Positions 13,902 through 25,378 of a stretch of DNA of 64,000 nucleotides are shown here, one piece after another. Origin of the DNA: Candidatus Symbiopectobacterium sp. 'North America' (GTDB lineage: Bacteria > Pseudomonadota > Gammaproteobacteria > Enterobacterales > Enterobacteriaceae); NCBI RefSeq assembly GCF_015762685.1, contig NZ_PEHF01000073.1, positions 34,344 through 98,343 of the forward strand. The letters are read 5' to 3'. Below the pieces are notes generated by a model, which was given only the letters and a program-made list of their open reading frames with translations, was not told where the DNA came from and searched no databases. The number at the start of each line of letters is the position of its first letter. Within the stretch, counting starts at the first letter, position 1. Made by a program: the position numbers and the translations under genes.

Positions 13902-13929
13902 GCGTGTAGCGCACTGCGCAATCTATGTT

Positions 13930-13955
13930 ACGGCGAGGATCTCCTCGCCGTTTTC
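13930..13955. terminator. Terminator after ppa, possibly bidirectional
   Basis: ACGGCGAGGA / TCCTCGCCGT is a ten-pair stem with a two-base loop, followed on the plus strand by TTTTCTTTTC. The convergent gene ends just beyond it, so it may serve both. Confidence 0.85.
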
Positions 13956-13969
13956 TTTTCAGCGTGCAG

Positions 13970-14878
13970 TCAAAGATCGCGCTGCCGTTCGCGGCTCCAG
14001 TAAGCCATAAACGTGATGATATCGCGTGGCACCTGACGTTCACCGGACAAGTAACGCCGCAGGTTTTTCACCACCGAAGATTCCGACGCCACCCAGCCAA
14101 AAAATTGGCCGTGCGTCTGGCTGGCCGACTCCCACAGCAGCTCACCTTCTGCCACCTTGTGCAATTCGGTAATCTCTGCTTCCGGGCGAATATCCGGCAA
14201 GCGTACATGCGCTTGCACGCTATGCAGCAGTCGTTCACCGTAAGAGGCCCCCTGCGGCTTACGCGGCAGCCAGTGCACCTCGGCAAAGGCAAACGCGCTC
14301 ATATCCACGCAGTCGGCCTCCAGCGGCACTTCGATAAACGCCTGCACCTGCACGGGATTCAACTGCTGCGCCAGTTGTTCCAGAATGCCCTTGATAGCAG
14401 ACAATGCAGTTTCATCGCCAATTAACAAGGCATGGGTCATTTCCGCTGGCGCAAGCCACTCATAGCCGCCGCTATCACCTTCATCATCTCCCACGCACGG
14501 CGCAACAATGCGCAATGCATCCCCCGGTTGTGCCTGTATTGCCCAGGCAGATGCTGGTCCTTCGGTGCCATGAACAACAAACTCTACCGCCATTTCACCG
14601 TTAGCCGCATCCACGTCGCGTAGGGTATAGGTGCGCATCACCGGCCGCTGCGCCTTGGGCAGCGCCAGCCACTGACGGTACCACTCATCACTGTAAGGCA
14701 ATTCGGGGAAAACGCCATCGGCGGGAGGAAGCAGCAGCTTGATGCGTTGATCCGGAGCATCCATTTTCATCTGATGCACCGACTCACCGGAGAACACACA
14801 GCGCATCAGGGAAGGTGTCAGGTAAGTCTTATGCGCCAGCACGACGTTAAAAATGCGGTATTTCTGTTTTTCTGCCAT
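13970..14878 (-). CDS. Siderophore-interacting protein (NADPH-dependent ferric-siderophore reductase type)
   Basis: About 302 residues of the SIP/ViuB/YqjH family: an N-terminal FAD-binding barrel with MRTYTLRDVD, then an NAD(P)-binding domain (ALLIGDETALSAIKGIL) and the family's C-terminal AYWSRERQ. It would release iron by reducing ferric siderophores in the cytoplasm. The ATG at 14878 with GAGAAAGG upstream fits the family better than more upstream starts. A Fur box lies 85 bp upstream. Intact. Confidence 0.88.
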   Translation of the reverse strand: MAEKQKYRIFNVVLAHKTYLTPSLMRCVFSGESVHQMKMDAPDQRIKLLLPPADGVFPELPYSDEWYRQWLALPKAQRPVMRTYTLRDVDAANGEMAVEFVVHGTEGPASAWAIQAQPGDALRIVAPCVGDDEGDSGGYEWLAPAEMTHALLIGDETALSAIKGILEQLAQQLNPVQVQAFIEVPLEADCVDMSAFAFAEVHWLPRKPQGASYGERLLHSVQAHVRLPDIRPEAEITELHKVAEGELLWESASQTHGQFFGWVASESSVVKNLRRYLSGERQVPRDIITFMAYWSRERQRDL

Positions 14879-14962
14879 GACCTTTCTCATCTTATCCCGC
14901 AGGGGCGACCAGAATAGCCCCACATCGGGCCCAAAGGGGCGTTTACCTTAGCATTTGGGATT

Positions 14963-14981
14963 GATAATGAGAAACATTATT
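14963..14981. promoter_or_regulatory. Fur box
   Basis: GATAATGAGAAACATTATT matches the 19-bp Fur consensus GATAATGATAATCATTATC at 16 of 19 positions by hand comparison. It stands in front of the siderophore-interacting protein gene, which fits iron repression. Confidence 0.8.
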
Positions 14982-15037
14982 GTTAATGAAAGGATAACAG
15001 AATGGCGTGGTAACGGATGGTGCAAGGAAAGTGAATC

Positions 15038-15060
15038 GTAACCGACACCGCGCCGGTTAC
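15038..15060. terminator. Hairpin downstream of ytfP, possible terminator
   Basis: GTAACCG / CGGTTAC form a seven-pair stem with a nine-base loop. The T-rich side (GCTTTTATTT) is on the plus strand, so action as the ytfP terminator on the minus strand is uncertain. Confidence 0.4.
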
Positions 15061-15088
15061 GCTTTTATTTACAAACTACCCAGTACCA

Positions 15089-15430
15089 TTACTGCTCGCG
15101 CGTCAGCCAATCGCCATTGTCGATACGCGGCAACCCTGTTACCGAGTGTTGATACAGATAGATCCACGCACTCCCGAGCGGGGTGCTGATTAACTCGCGC
15201 TTGTATTCGTGACCATCACGCTTTAGCGCATCGAGTTCTGTCAGGATAGATGAGCTTATGCGATAAACTTCGCAAAAAATTTCCCCCTCCCCGACTACCA
15301 CCGCAGGATAATGGCCAAGGTCATACATCTCATAACCACCGAGTTGACAATCCCCTAGCCACTGTGCGTTCGTCATCCAGTGACTGTTTCCCTGTTTGCG
15401 TCGTAAACTGCCATAAACAATAATTCGCAT
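15089..15430 (-). CDS. ytfP: Gamma-glutamylcyclotransferase-like protein YtfP
   Basis: 113 residues of the gamma-glutamylcyclotransferase fold: N-terminal VYGSLRR substrate loop and ALKRDGHEYKRELI with the catalytic acidic residue region. The biological substrate of YtfP is not firmly known. The ATG lies two bases from the tamB stop, the conserved tamA-tamB-ytfP operon order. It is intact although both upstream operon members are dead. Confidence 0.92.
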   Translation of the reverse strand: MRIIVYGSLRRKQGNSHWMTNAQWLGDCQLGGYEMYDLGHYPAVVVGEGEIFCEVYRISSSILTELDALKRDGHEYKRELISTPLGSAWIYLYQHSVTGLPRIDNGDWLTREQ

Positions 15431-15432
15431 CG

Positions 15433-18400
15433 CTAAAACTCGAACTGATAGAGCACATTCAGTGCCTGATCGAGACCAGACACCGCTTCCAAATAGAGTC
15501 TTGGCATTAACCGATAACGCAACGTCAACGTTGCTAAAGAGTCAAATATGCCAATGCCGTATCTGACCTGAAGGCCAGGGAGGACGTAACCGCTGACCAC
15601 AACTTGAGATTCCTCGCCAGCGCCCTGTGTATCCAGAGCTAAATCACTTACGCCAAAGGCCTCGCCGATTTTACCCACAACTTGACCACTTTGCGCAACC
15701 CCTAACCCTACTAAGGCCTAGGTCATCATATTACTGTCTGAACCGGTGCTGTCCAGCCCTTGACCCCGTAACAGGTAAGATAATGCTTCTTGCTGCGATA
15801 ATGTCGGTGTGGAAAACACCTCGATGTGCGGCGCGCTCGCCGCACCGGTGATGAGCACACCCGCCGTCACACCATCCGCCGTATTATCAGGATTGCGCAC
15901 CGCTTCGATGTTCAAATTCGGTTCGGCTGGTGGCCCGGAAAACACCAGAATCCCTTTTTGCAGGATCAAATCCTGCCCGTAGGCCTTGAAACGCCCGGTA
16001 GGGATGTTGATCTGGCCATTCAGCCCCAAACCACGCTCGTCCTGCACCATTTTCAGGTCGCCTTGCAAACTGGCACGCAGGCCAAAGGCATCAAGGCGCA
16101 CATCGTCACCCACGCGAATGGTCAGGTTACTGTTGATAGGGATCGCAACGTTGTTACGAGCTAGCGGCTGGCGTTGTTCGTCCAACAGCACTTCATCCGA
16201 GGAGACATCCACCGGATTTTCCGGCATCTCTTGTACGGTAATACGCGCCCATGGCACCCTGACCGAACCATTGAGCGTGAAAAGTTGCGGCGTGGCTTCA
16301 AACTCAATATCCGGGGAAACATCAAGTCGCACCGTCGGCAGCAACGTCACCCGCACCCGATCGCCCTTCGCCGCAATACGTGCCCGCCATGCTTCCGGCT
16401 GATGCCAATCCGCATCACCGTTAAGATTAAGCTGCCCTTGCGTGGTTTTCAGAAAGCCCTGTAGCGTAGAACTCATGCCATTGAAGTTCACCGCCAAACG
16501 GCTATCTGTCAGATCGACCGGCATCCAGTGACCGTCGATATCCAGCCCTTCCAGCGCCAGTTGTCCGTTCAACTGCGGCTGACGCACATTCCCCCCATAC
16601 GCAACGCGCCGTTCAGCATGCCCGCCGCTTTTTCGCCCCGACTTAACACCGGATTCATCAGCGCAAGGGAGATTTTGTCGATGGCGATATCGCCTCCCAG
16701 TTCGCGTCGCCCCTGCGGGTCCGTCACCTGAATATCACCCCGGAACTGGCCGTTATTGTGAATAGCGATGAGCCATCCCAGCGTCGCGCGGCCACGATCG
16801 ACGCCCGCGTTCAACGTGAAAGTGTCAAAATCGACGGGCAGCGTGTTGCCGTTCATCTGCTGATGCAGTGCAACCTTGTTCCCAGTGAGCGCGATTTTTG
16901 CCTGTGGCAACCCACCGCCCGGCTGCCAGGCTACGTCAGCACGACCGGTAAATACGCCGCTCAGCGCAGTGTCTGCGCCCAAAAACGGTTCCAGCATCTT
17001 CAAATCAAAACGGTTTAACACCACGCTGGCCTGTCCGCTCGGGCCAATGTCGACCGCACGCGGCACGCACAGCTCGGCATTCGGGTTTTGCCAACAGTGT
17101 GCACCGAGCGTGATACGCGCCAGCGCTTGCTGATAATCCAGCGACATTGAGGGTGACAAACGCCATTCCCCCACTGGGGTAGTGAACTGAGTTTGATCCA
17201 GCGTACCGCGCCAACGCTGCTGTGCTCTGTCGAAGTGCCCGGTCACGGTCAGATGTCCGGCGACAGGTTCCCCTTCCACGTTCAAGCGCAACTGATGCTG
17301 CTGCTCATTGCCTTGCGCATTCAGTGTCAGCAGAGAAACCTTCACACCTTCCTGTTGCAATTGCTCAACGCGCAACGCCATTCGGCCATTGACCTGTGCA
17401 TCCGAGCGCACATCGCTTTCCAGCGTCAGGAGATTGATGGATAACCCCTGCCAGCGCAGCCCTGTGGCGTTGAGATCCGCCAATAGCTGCGGTGCGGTGT
17501 GATTCGCGCAGCCGCACCGTGCCAGCGACGCGGCCCGCAAGCCCCGGCAAGTCACCGTTTAACGCAGGGGCGTCAATGACGCCGTCCAGTTTCCATTGCT
17601 GATCTAAATCGCCTTTAACATCAAGCTGGTTACGCCCCAATGCCAGGTTGATGCCGGGAATGTGCCACTGGCCTGCGGCATTGCCGTTCGACGAGCCTTG
17701 CGCCGTCAGTTTGTTTTGCTTGATATTGCCGTTCAGGCGCAGTTCGGTCACCGCCACCTGCCAGTTACCACCGTACAGCCTGCCGCGCGTACTGATCTTG
17801 CCATCAATGCGCGCTGGCCATTTCGGCCATTGCTTCGCCGTATTAATGCCATCGAGCACCAGTTTGCTGCGCCAACTGATGGCCTTGCTTCAGTCCACCA
17901 GTGCGCGCAATTCAGTGGTGCCTTGCAACGCAGAGAGTCGTAGCGGACTTATATCAAACTGTTGCAAATTGCCTTTGCCTTCCAACGCCAGCGTGGCGGG
18001 TGGCACGGTGCTACCGCGAATATCACCGTTGATCTTCAAGGCATAATCCGTGGCCTTACCGGTCAGACTTAACGCCAGATTATTAAACTGATACTCCGCC
18101 TCTCCCGTTAACGGCCAGGCGAGACGCTCGGACTGCACGGTCAGCGCCAACGGCAGTTCAGGCTGGGCCAACTGCGCTTTCAGGGTAAGCAGCGCACGCT
18201 GCGGCCCGGACAGGTTAAGCGTGGTATTCAGCCAGTCATGCAGGCTGCCCTCCACCGTCAGTTTGATCTTCTCGCCTTTCAACGGCGAGGTATTCACCAC
18301 CCCGTTCAGAACAAAAGACAGCGGCCAGTTATCCCTGAGCGTGGCCTCACCCGCCGCATGCAGGGCACCTTGCGGTGACTGGATTGCCAGTTTGTCCAAC

Positions 18401-19299
18401 TGAATATGTTGTTGTTGGGTAGCGGCTTTAAGTTGCAGCGTGGTGAGGGTGATATCTTGATCGCCGGTCAGTCGCAGTTGTTCACCACGCAAATCGCTGA
18501 TGTCTATATCAAGCGGTAGCGTGGACGCGGGTAACGCCGGCAACAGCGGCTTGGCAAACAGCGCCTGTAGCTGCTCGCCCAATGCGGGTGGCATCGCCAC
18601 TTTTTCCGGTGCGGGTGGCGTTACTTCAAGTTGCGGTGCGACAGCAGCCTGCGCCGTAGCGGAGGCGATATCACCCACTTCAGAAGCGGTGACTTTGCCA
18701 TCTTCGGTGGCCACCAACGTACTTTCTGCAACGGTAGATGCTGGTTTGGTTTTCGGCAGTGCCACCAGCAGCGCATTGATTTGTGTCGGCAGCAAGGTCA
18801 ACGCGCGCCCTTCCCAGTGCATGCCGGTGTGCAGTTCACCCAGCGAGATAGCGGTATCATCCAGCGTGACGCGGATATTGTTGAGCGTGAGCTGGCTAAG
18901 ACGTATCGGGAACGGAGCCGTCAGTTCGCCCACTGGCGCACTGGGGGCAGGCGTCTCCGCAGGCGGCGGCATGGCGCTGCTGTCGATGACGACATAAAGA
19001 TCGCGTAGCGCAATATCATTGATGCAAATTTGACTGCGCGTCAGGTAGCCCAGCTCCAACGTGAGGTGCAGTTCACCGGCGTTGAGCGTGATACCTGGCG
19101 CTTGATAACCGACACCGCGCAGTGTTAGATCGCGCCAACCGCCTTGCACCTCGGCGATCTCCAACCCCGGCACCCAACGCGCCGCGCCATTAAGCAGCAG
19201 ATGCAACCCCGGCGTGGTAAACAGTAGTCCCGCCAGCGTGATGAGCAACAGCAACAAAAATGCGATGACCCCAATGGCTATTTTCTTTATCAGGCTCAT
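15433..19299 (-). pseudogene. tamB: tamB, inner-membrane subunit of the TAM translocation complex, four lesions
   Basis: TamB spans the periplasm with a long beta-helical groove and works with TamA on outer-membrane biogenesis. Homology covers about 1,290 codons, from the N-terminal membrane anchor (IAIGVIAFLLLLLITLAGL) to the DUF490 end LNVLYQFEF. Lesions: TGA at 17890-17892 for Trp in ALVDWSKAISW; frameshift near 17495-17515; frameshift near 16570-16590; TAG at 15718-15720 where E. coli has Ser. Its ATG overlaps the tamA stop as ATGA. Four separate lesions mean it is dead. Confidence 0.95.
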
Positions 19300-21013
19300 A
19301 GCTCAGGCCCCAAACCAATATAGAACTGGAGATCGTTACGTTTCTCGGAATCATTCACCGGAACGGCAAAATCGAATTTGACCGGCCCCACCGGCGAGGC
19401 CCAGCGAATCCCGACACCGGCACCGGTTTTCAGGTCGTTGATCCTGAGATCGTTTACCGCATCACCGGTATCGACAAACACCGCCCCCCACCAGCGCCCG
19501 GTAAAGTTGTACTGGTATTCCAGAGAACCGGTTAGCAATTTTGACGCACCGGTCAGTTTGCCTTCGTCATCGCGCGGTGAGATAGAGCGGAACTTATAGC
19601 CGCGAATGCTGCGATCGCCCCCGGCAAAGAAGCGCAGCGACGGCGGCACGCGGGAAAAGCTGTTGGTTTCAATCCAACCGACGTTGCCACGCGCGACAAA
19701 ACGGTGCTTATCCTCAAACGTACGGATCCAGACATTCTGCGCCTTGTATCACCGCAAAATCGATATCCGAGCCCCAGGTGGTATCTGAGATATCCAGCGA
19801 ATAGCGCTGTGAATCCCCCCAGGTGGGCATAGTCCCGCCGCTCTGTCGCGTGCGATTCAGCGTCAGGCCGGGATAGAGCAGCATGGTGGTATCGGTGACA
19901 CTGCCCTGAGTAAAGTGATCGAGACTCCAGCGCAGGTTGATGGAGCGCTGCCAACCGCGATTAAGCGTCCAGAAGCGCGCCACGTTGAGCATGGTGCCGT
20001 CTGATTTGGTGTCATTCAGATCTTCGCGTTTAAAACCGGCTTGCAACAAATAGAACTGCTCCAGCGGACTTCTCAGCAAGGGAATTTTGTAACTGAAATC
20101 CAGCGACTGTTCCGGCGCAGAGACGCTCAGGCTGCTTTCCAGACTGTGCCCACGCTCGTTGATCCACGGTCTGCGCCACGTGGTCTGAAAGCACGGCCCC
20201 ACGTCGGTGGAATATCCCACCCCGTTTTCCAGTAAATTGCGCGCGCGGTGTAACGACCGCATCCAGCGGCAGGATTTTATCGGTTTTTCCCGCCGCGAAA
20301 TTGGGGGAAACTACTGCCGAGGTGAACCATCCAGTGGCAGACAAACGCCGGTTAAATTCGCCCAGATCTTCGCTGGTATACTCATCGCCACGCTTAAACG
20401 GGATCAGATTGCGCGGATAGGCTTCATCAATTTGACTGCCCTGAAAGTGCACGTCACCGAAACGGTAACGGGTGCCGCCGTCATAATCGATATCCCAGAA
20501 CGCTTCCCGCGTTTCGCGGATCACGCCCAGCTGGCTTTTGTAGTAATGCGCATCAAAATACCCTTTACGCAGCGCCAGGTTATTTAATGAACGCTTAAAA
20601 TCATCATAGTCGCCGTGGTTCAGCACGCTGCGGCGTCGCAGTTGGAGGAAATCGCTGTCGCTGCTCGCATCGCCCTGCAGCAGAACATCGGTGCCCGCGA
20701 TTTTGACCGGCTCGCCCGGCGTCACCGTCACCAACAGCAGCGGGCGTCCGCCGTTTTCTGCCAGGCGGTACTCAAAATTGATTTGCGGATCGTAATATCC
20801 CAGCGCCCGTAACCCGCGCCGGATCGCATCATCAACCCGGGCACGAAAGCGCCCCTCGGCGCTGACCTCATCAGGGCCGATGGTAGATAGCCGCGCACGC
20901 ACGTTGCGCTGTAATTCCCCTTCTAATCCGACCACTTGCAAACGCACGTTCGCTGCATAGGACGATGCAGTTGCCAACAGGCACACAAAAAGCAAAGTAC
21001 GGTATCGTGACAC
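19296..21013 (-). pseudogene. tamA: tamA, outer-membrane Omp85-family subunit, two frameshifts
   Basis: TamA is an Omp85-family barrel with three POTRA domains. The N-terminus has a signal peptide (LLFVCLLATASSYAA) and intact POTRA sequence. The frame breaks in a GCGCGC run near 20239-20247 (after VVTPRA) and again near 19741-19747 (after DFAVIQ), where one extra G moves AQNVWIRT into the next frame. The barrel end [14 protein letters not shown] and the C-terminal YIGLGPEL are still recognisable. Divergent from msrA, as in E. coli. Confidence 0.94.
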
Positions 21014-21249
21014 GCCAACTCCCCACGTTCGTTTATATTGTTCTACACAGGCGTGTGTTGAAAATCATGTCAAAAACAATCCCACTCAACATCCTCATCT
21101 ACACCCACTCTAAAGTGTAATGAGTAATTTCAAAAATGCAGGTTGCGCAACACCTTAACCTTAAACGGGCTTGAACCATAAAGACAGCGTGAACTTTCTT
21201 AGTTATTCTGTTACCTATGAATAACATGGATTATCGTGGGAGTAACAAC

Positions 21250-21874
21250 GTGGTACAGCACAGTGATAAAAACCAACGTATCCGTCAATCAGAAGCGCTG
21301 CCGGGGCGAGGCACGCCTGAACGTTGTCAGCCAACATTCCATGACTCACGTTCCTGACAACATGGACGTTGCGCTGTTCGCCATGGGCTGTTTTTGGGGA
21401 GTGGAACGCTTGTTCTGGCAACAGGAGGGCGTATACAGTACCGCAGCAGGCTACACGGGAGGCTTTACGCCCAATCCCACCTACCGTGAAGTCTGTAGCG
21501 GGCTGACCGATCACGCCGAAGCGGTGCGCATCGTCTACGATCCGGCTGTCATCAGCTACGATCACCTGCTACAACTATTTTGGGAAAATCACGATCCGGC
21601 GCAGGGCATGCGTCAGGGTAACGATCTCGGTACGCAGTATCGCTCAGCCATCTACACGCTCACCGCAGAACAGATGACGTTGGCGAAGGCCAGTCTGGCG
21701 CGTTTCCAGCAAGCCATGCTCGCCAGCGGTAATGCACGCACCATCAGCACAGAAATCGTCCAGGCGGGCTCCTTTTATTACGCGGAAGATGAACACCAGC
21801 AATACCTGCACAAGAATCACGGCGGATATTGCGGATTGGCGGGCATCGGCCTGTGTTTGCCGCCCAACGCCTGA
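21250..21874 (+). pseudogene. msrA: msrA, peptide methionine-S-sulfoxide reductase, damaged 5' end
   Basis: Repairs methionine-S-sulfoxide in proteins. The catalytic core is open and complete: [13 protein letters not shown] with the active Cys, [39 protein letters not shown], and the resolving-Cys end [14 protein letters not shown]. The original start is probably GTG 21250 (GGGAG upstream, reading ...[10 protein letters not shown]); near 21310-21320 a frameshift, probably with a small deletion, joins it out of frame to [12 protein letters not shown]. Translation could still start at ATG 21341 or a GTG at 21236 in the core frame, so some activity is possible. Confidence 0.7.
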
Positions 21875-21937
21875 TAAATTACTAATATTTTACGCCATGC
21901 TTGCCAAATGGCCCATCAACACCGTTATAATACTTGT

Positions 21938-21962
21938 GCCGCCTGACATTCGTTACGGCGGC
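21938..21962 (+). terminator. Hairpin between msrA and paeA
   Basis: GCCGCC / GGCGGC stem with a 13-base loop, followed by GTTATTCATT; a weak terminator candidate for msrA. Just upstream, TTGCCA (21901) and a perfect TATAAT (21926-21931) with 19-bp spacing could be a promoter for paeA. Confidence 0.4.
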
Positions 21963-22049
21963 GTTATTCATTCTGTCATCTAATGCGATTATTACTATTC
22001 ATGCATTCATGACCTTCCTGAGGATCTGGCCACGACGGCCGGAAAACAT

Positions 22050-23390
22050 ATGTTAAACAGTTTATTACTTATAGTTCTTCTGATCGCGCTCAGTGCGTTT
22101 TTCTCGTTGTCCGAGATATCACTGGCCGCTTCACGCAAAATTAAACTTAAACAGATGGCCGATGAGGGCAATCTCAACGCCGCTATGGTATTAAAGCTCC
22201 AGGAAACGCCCGGTATCTTTTTTACCGTTATTCAAATCGGCATTAACGCCGTGGCCATTCTGGCCGGTATCATCGGCGATCAAGCGTTCTCTCCCTATTT
22301 CACCGTGTTTTTCCAACGCTTTATGACGCCAGAAATGGCCGATTCCGTCAGTTTTGCCTGTTCCTTTGTACTGGTAACCAGTCTGTTTATTCTGTTGGGT
22401 GACTTGACGCCGAAACGCATTGGCATGACGACACCGGAAGCCGTTGCTATCCGGATTATCAATCCCATGCGCTTCTGCCTGTTCTTTTTCCGTCCGTTGG
22501 TGTGGTTTTTTAACGGCCTGTCGAATGTGATCTTTCGTTTGCTCAAACTGCCTATGGTACGCAACGACGACATCACCTCCGATGACATTTACACAGTGGT
22601 GGAAGCTGGGGCACTGGCGTGCGTGCTGCGTAAGCAAGAGCATGAATTGATTGAAAACGTCTTTGAGCTGGAATCTTGCACGGTGCCCTCGTCGATGACA
22701 TCGCGGGAAAGCGTGGTGTTTTTCGATCTGCACGAAGACGAAGCGCAAATAAAAGAGAAGATTGCCCAACAACCGCACTCCAAGTTTCTGGTGTGCAACG
22801 GCAATATCGACCAGGTCGTCGGTTATGTTGACTCCAAGGATCTGCTCAACCGCGTTTTGGGCAACCAGAGCCTGGCGCTCAACGGCGGTATTCAAATCCT
22901 CACCGCGCTGATCGTGCCCGATACGCTGACACTGTCGGAAGCGCTGGAAAGCTTTAAAGCGGCGGGCGAAGATTTCGCGGTGATCCTGAACGAATATGCG
23001 CTGGTGGTCGGCATTATCACCCTGAACGATGTGATGACCACACTGATGGGCGATCTGGTTGGTCAGGGCATGGAAGAACAGATTGTGGAGCGTGATGAAA
23101 ACTCGTGACTCATCGATGGCGGCACACCGATTGAAGACGTGATGCGGGCGCTGGATATCGACGATTTTCCCCATTCGGACAATTACGAAACCATCGGCGG
23201 ATTTATTATGTATACGCTGCGCAAGATTCCGAAACGCACCGATTCTGTCCGCTTTGCAGGTTACAAATTTGAAGTGGTGGATATCGACAGCTACAAGATT
23301 GACCAGTTGCTGGTCACTCGTCTTGAAGAGAAGAACGCAGCGTCTGCGGCGATTGCCGATACAGAACCCACGGCAGAACCTAAAAGCTAG
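22050..23390 (+). pseudogene. paeA: paeA (ytfL), CNNM/CorC-type polyamine exporter, in-frame TGA
   Basis: E. coli PaeA (YtfL) is reported to export cadaverine and putrescine. The N-terminal DUF21 membrane domain (about 1-190), the CBS pair and the corC_HlyC end are all recognisable. TGA at 23106-23108 replaces the Trp of DENSWLIDGG; the same frame continues as LIDGGTPIEDVMRALDID to 23390. The product would stop after 352 residues, keeping membrane and CBS domains but losing the C-terminal domain. Confidence 0.9.
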
Positions 23391-23426
23391 TCTTCAACCT
23401 GCGCCAGCCTGAACCGCTAGCTCATT

Positions 23427-23454
23427 GCTGCTGCCCATCACTGGCGGCAGCAGC
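23427..23454. terminator. Hairpin between convergent paeA and ytfK
   Basis: GCTGCTGCC pairs with GGCAGCAGC across a ten-base loop. It lies between two converging genes; no clear T-run on either strand. Confidence 0.5.
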
Positions 23455-23469
23455 ATTCCTCTCGAACCG

Positions 23470-23676
23470 TTAGCCCATGTCGGCTTGCAGCCACATCACC
23501 TGACGGTTCACCTCAGACATCACCAGCAAATGCTGTTTGTCTTGGGTTTTCGGCAGTAATATTTTGCCGTAATCAAACTCGAAAGCACCGATGCCTCTGA
23601 TATACAACCGGCCACGAAACAGCGTTTTCACGTACTTCGCAACTTTTAACGGGTTGTAACGTTCGAAGATCCGCAT
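23470..23676 (-). CDS. ytfK: Small protein YtfK
   Basis: 68 residues, collinear with E. coli YtfK ([29 protein letters not shown]). In E. coli it has been linked to SpoT and the stringent response under fatty-acid or phosphate stress. AGGAGAGA precedes the ATG. Intact. Confidence 0.88.
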   Translation of the reverse strand: MRIFERYNPLKVAKYVKTLFRGRLYIRGIGAFEFDYGKILLPKTQDKQHLLVMSEVNRQVMWLQADMG

Positions 23677-23989
23677 TGTATCTCTCCTCCCGTTTTCATT
23701 TTTCTCTTCGGCCCCAAGCTGGGGTATAAAATCACGCGTTAATAAAACGCCTAACTATTAGTGTCGCCAGATGGCATTTAGTTTCACACAAAAAAACGGC
23801 ATAATTCACCGGGTTTTCAGACTGTTATAAGATAGTTCCGTTATCGATCAGCATAGTTTTATTTTTACCTTTACGTAACAAAAGTTGTGAATCTCCATCA
23901 CATTTCAGACAGGACAGACCAGATATCTTCCTCTACGCTTAAGCAACGGTTTCGCGTAACCTTCGCCGCTTTCTACCAGAGGACACGTT
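23677..23989. other. Intergenic region between divergent ytfK and ytfJ
   Basis: 313 bp, AT-rich, presumably holding both promoters. A near-palindrome TGTGAATCTCCATCACA starts near 23886; its half-sites are those of CRP but the spacer is seven rather than six bases, so binding is doubtful. No gene is seen. Confidence 0.4.
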
Positions 23990-24571
23990 ATGACTGCCTG
24001 CCACACCTCGACGCTGTGTCTGCGAATAGCCCTGTTGAGCTGGTGTACCCTGTTGGCGCTGCCCTGCATGGTGCACAACCTTACGCTCAACAGCACCTTG
24101 CCCCCCACCGGCATTGCCGATAAAGGGGAACTGATGTATCAGAACCAACAGTTTAGCTACCAGAACTGGAACAGCGCACAGCTCGTGGGAAAGGTACGCG
24201 TCATCCAGCACATTGCAGGTAGGACATCGGGCAAAGAGATGAACGATCCGCTGATAAGTGCGATCAAGGCCGCTAATCTAGCGCGTGAATATTACCAAAC
24301 GACGACAATCGTCAATACCGACGACGCCATCATCGGCACTGGCTTGTTTGTTCGCAGCAGTCTTGAAGAGAGTAAAAAAACCTTTCCCTGGTCGCAGTTT
24401 ATCGTCGACAGTAATGGCAACGTCTGCAAAACCTGGTAGTTAGAGCAGAAAAGTTCAGCGATCGTGGTGCTGGATAAGCGCGGCCAGGTGCGCTATGTCA
24501 AAGGCGGGGCGCTCAGTGCGCAAGAAGTGCAGCAAGTAATGAACCTGCTACCACAGTTGTTGAAAGAATAA
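23990..24571 (+). pseudogene. ytfJ: ytfJ, periplasmic thioredoxin-fold protein, in-frame TAG
   Basis: The ATG follows AGGACACGTT. An N-terminal hydrophobic segment acts as signal peptide, and the body matches YtfJ (KVRVIQHIAGRTSGKEMND, FPWSQFIVDSNGNVCK). TAG at 24437-24439 stands where Gln is expected after NVCKTW (CAG to TAG). The same frame then reads LEQKSSAIVVLDKRGQVRYV to TAA 24569-24571. About 45 C-terminal residues are lost. Confidence 0.88.
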
Positions 24572-24638
24572 CTCTCGGCAGAGAACAGGCGTGGACGATC
24601 GTCTCACCACGCCTGCCTCGCTCATACCGCTGCGCACA

Positions 24639-25378
24639 TCAAAACAACGACACGCGAAACCCTGGATTGAGAAAGGATTCACGCGGCACATAATTGAGTG
24701 TTTTGCCCTGCCAGTCATGTACCTGTGCACCGGCAGTCGCAGCGACAGCGTGCCCAGCGGCGGTGTCCCACACGTTTGTCGGCCCGAAACGCGGATACAG
24801 TTGGGCTTTGCCTTCCGCCACCAGACAAAATTAGAGCGAAGATCCAATCGCAACCGTCTGGTGTTCACCAAGCTGAAGCAAATAGTCTTTTAACTCTGCG
24901 TCCAGATGAGAATGGCTCACTACCACCAGCGGCGGGTGCGCATGGTTAACACGGATCAAACGGCGCACGCCTTCCACCTCTTTCCACGCTTTTCCCCCGA
25001 TGCCGCCTACATGACTCCGTTAACCGGCACATATACTACGCCTAGCACCGGCGCGCCATTTTCAATCAGCGCGATATTCACGGTGAACTCGCCGTTACGG
25101 TTAAGAAACTCTTTGGTGCCATCCAGCGGGTCTACCAGCCAGTAGCGCTGCCAATGCTGGCGAACCTCCCAGGTGGGCGGATCTTCTTCCGACAACAAGG
25201 GAATATCGGCAAACATCTGCGCCAATCCCTGCTTGATGATGTGATGCGCCGCCAAATCCGCTGAGGTCACAGGAGACGCATCTTTTTTATGCGCGACATC
25301 GACAGGGCGTTCGCCGTCATACACCTGCATGATGGCGGCACCGGCGTCGCGCGCCAACTGGCAAATTTGTTCCAACAT
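24639..25378 (-). pseudogene. cysQ: cysQ, 3'(2'),5'-bisphosphate nucleotidase, several lesions
   Basis: CysQ removes the 3' phosphate of PAP made during sulfate assimilation. The N-terminal half has the inositol-phosphatase motifs ([20 protein letters not shown]). After VPVNGVM a TAG (25005-25007) stands where E. coli has Tyr; a frameshift follows around 24990 before [11 protein letters not shown]; and TAA at 24831-24833 replaces the Lys of GSSLKFCLVAEG. The end [11 protein letters not shown]...NPGFRVSLF is still legible. Clearly dead. Confidence 0.92.

Noticed and set aside
3714..23108. TGA in place of Trp in glnE, tamB and paeA, suggesting TGA read as Trp
   Set aside because: ygiM, folB, pucR and other intact genes end at TGA exactly where their homologues end, and other broken genes carry TAG or TAA. 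Standard bacterial code with true nonsense mutations is simpler.
22191..23174. 327-codon minus-strand open frame over paeA
   Set aside because: His/Gln-rich shadow of the real membrane-protein gene on the plus strand.
23886..23902. CRP site upstream of ytfJ
   Set aside because: Half-sites are good but the spacer is seven bases, so I do not report it as a separate site.
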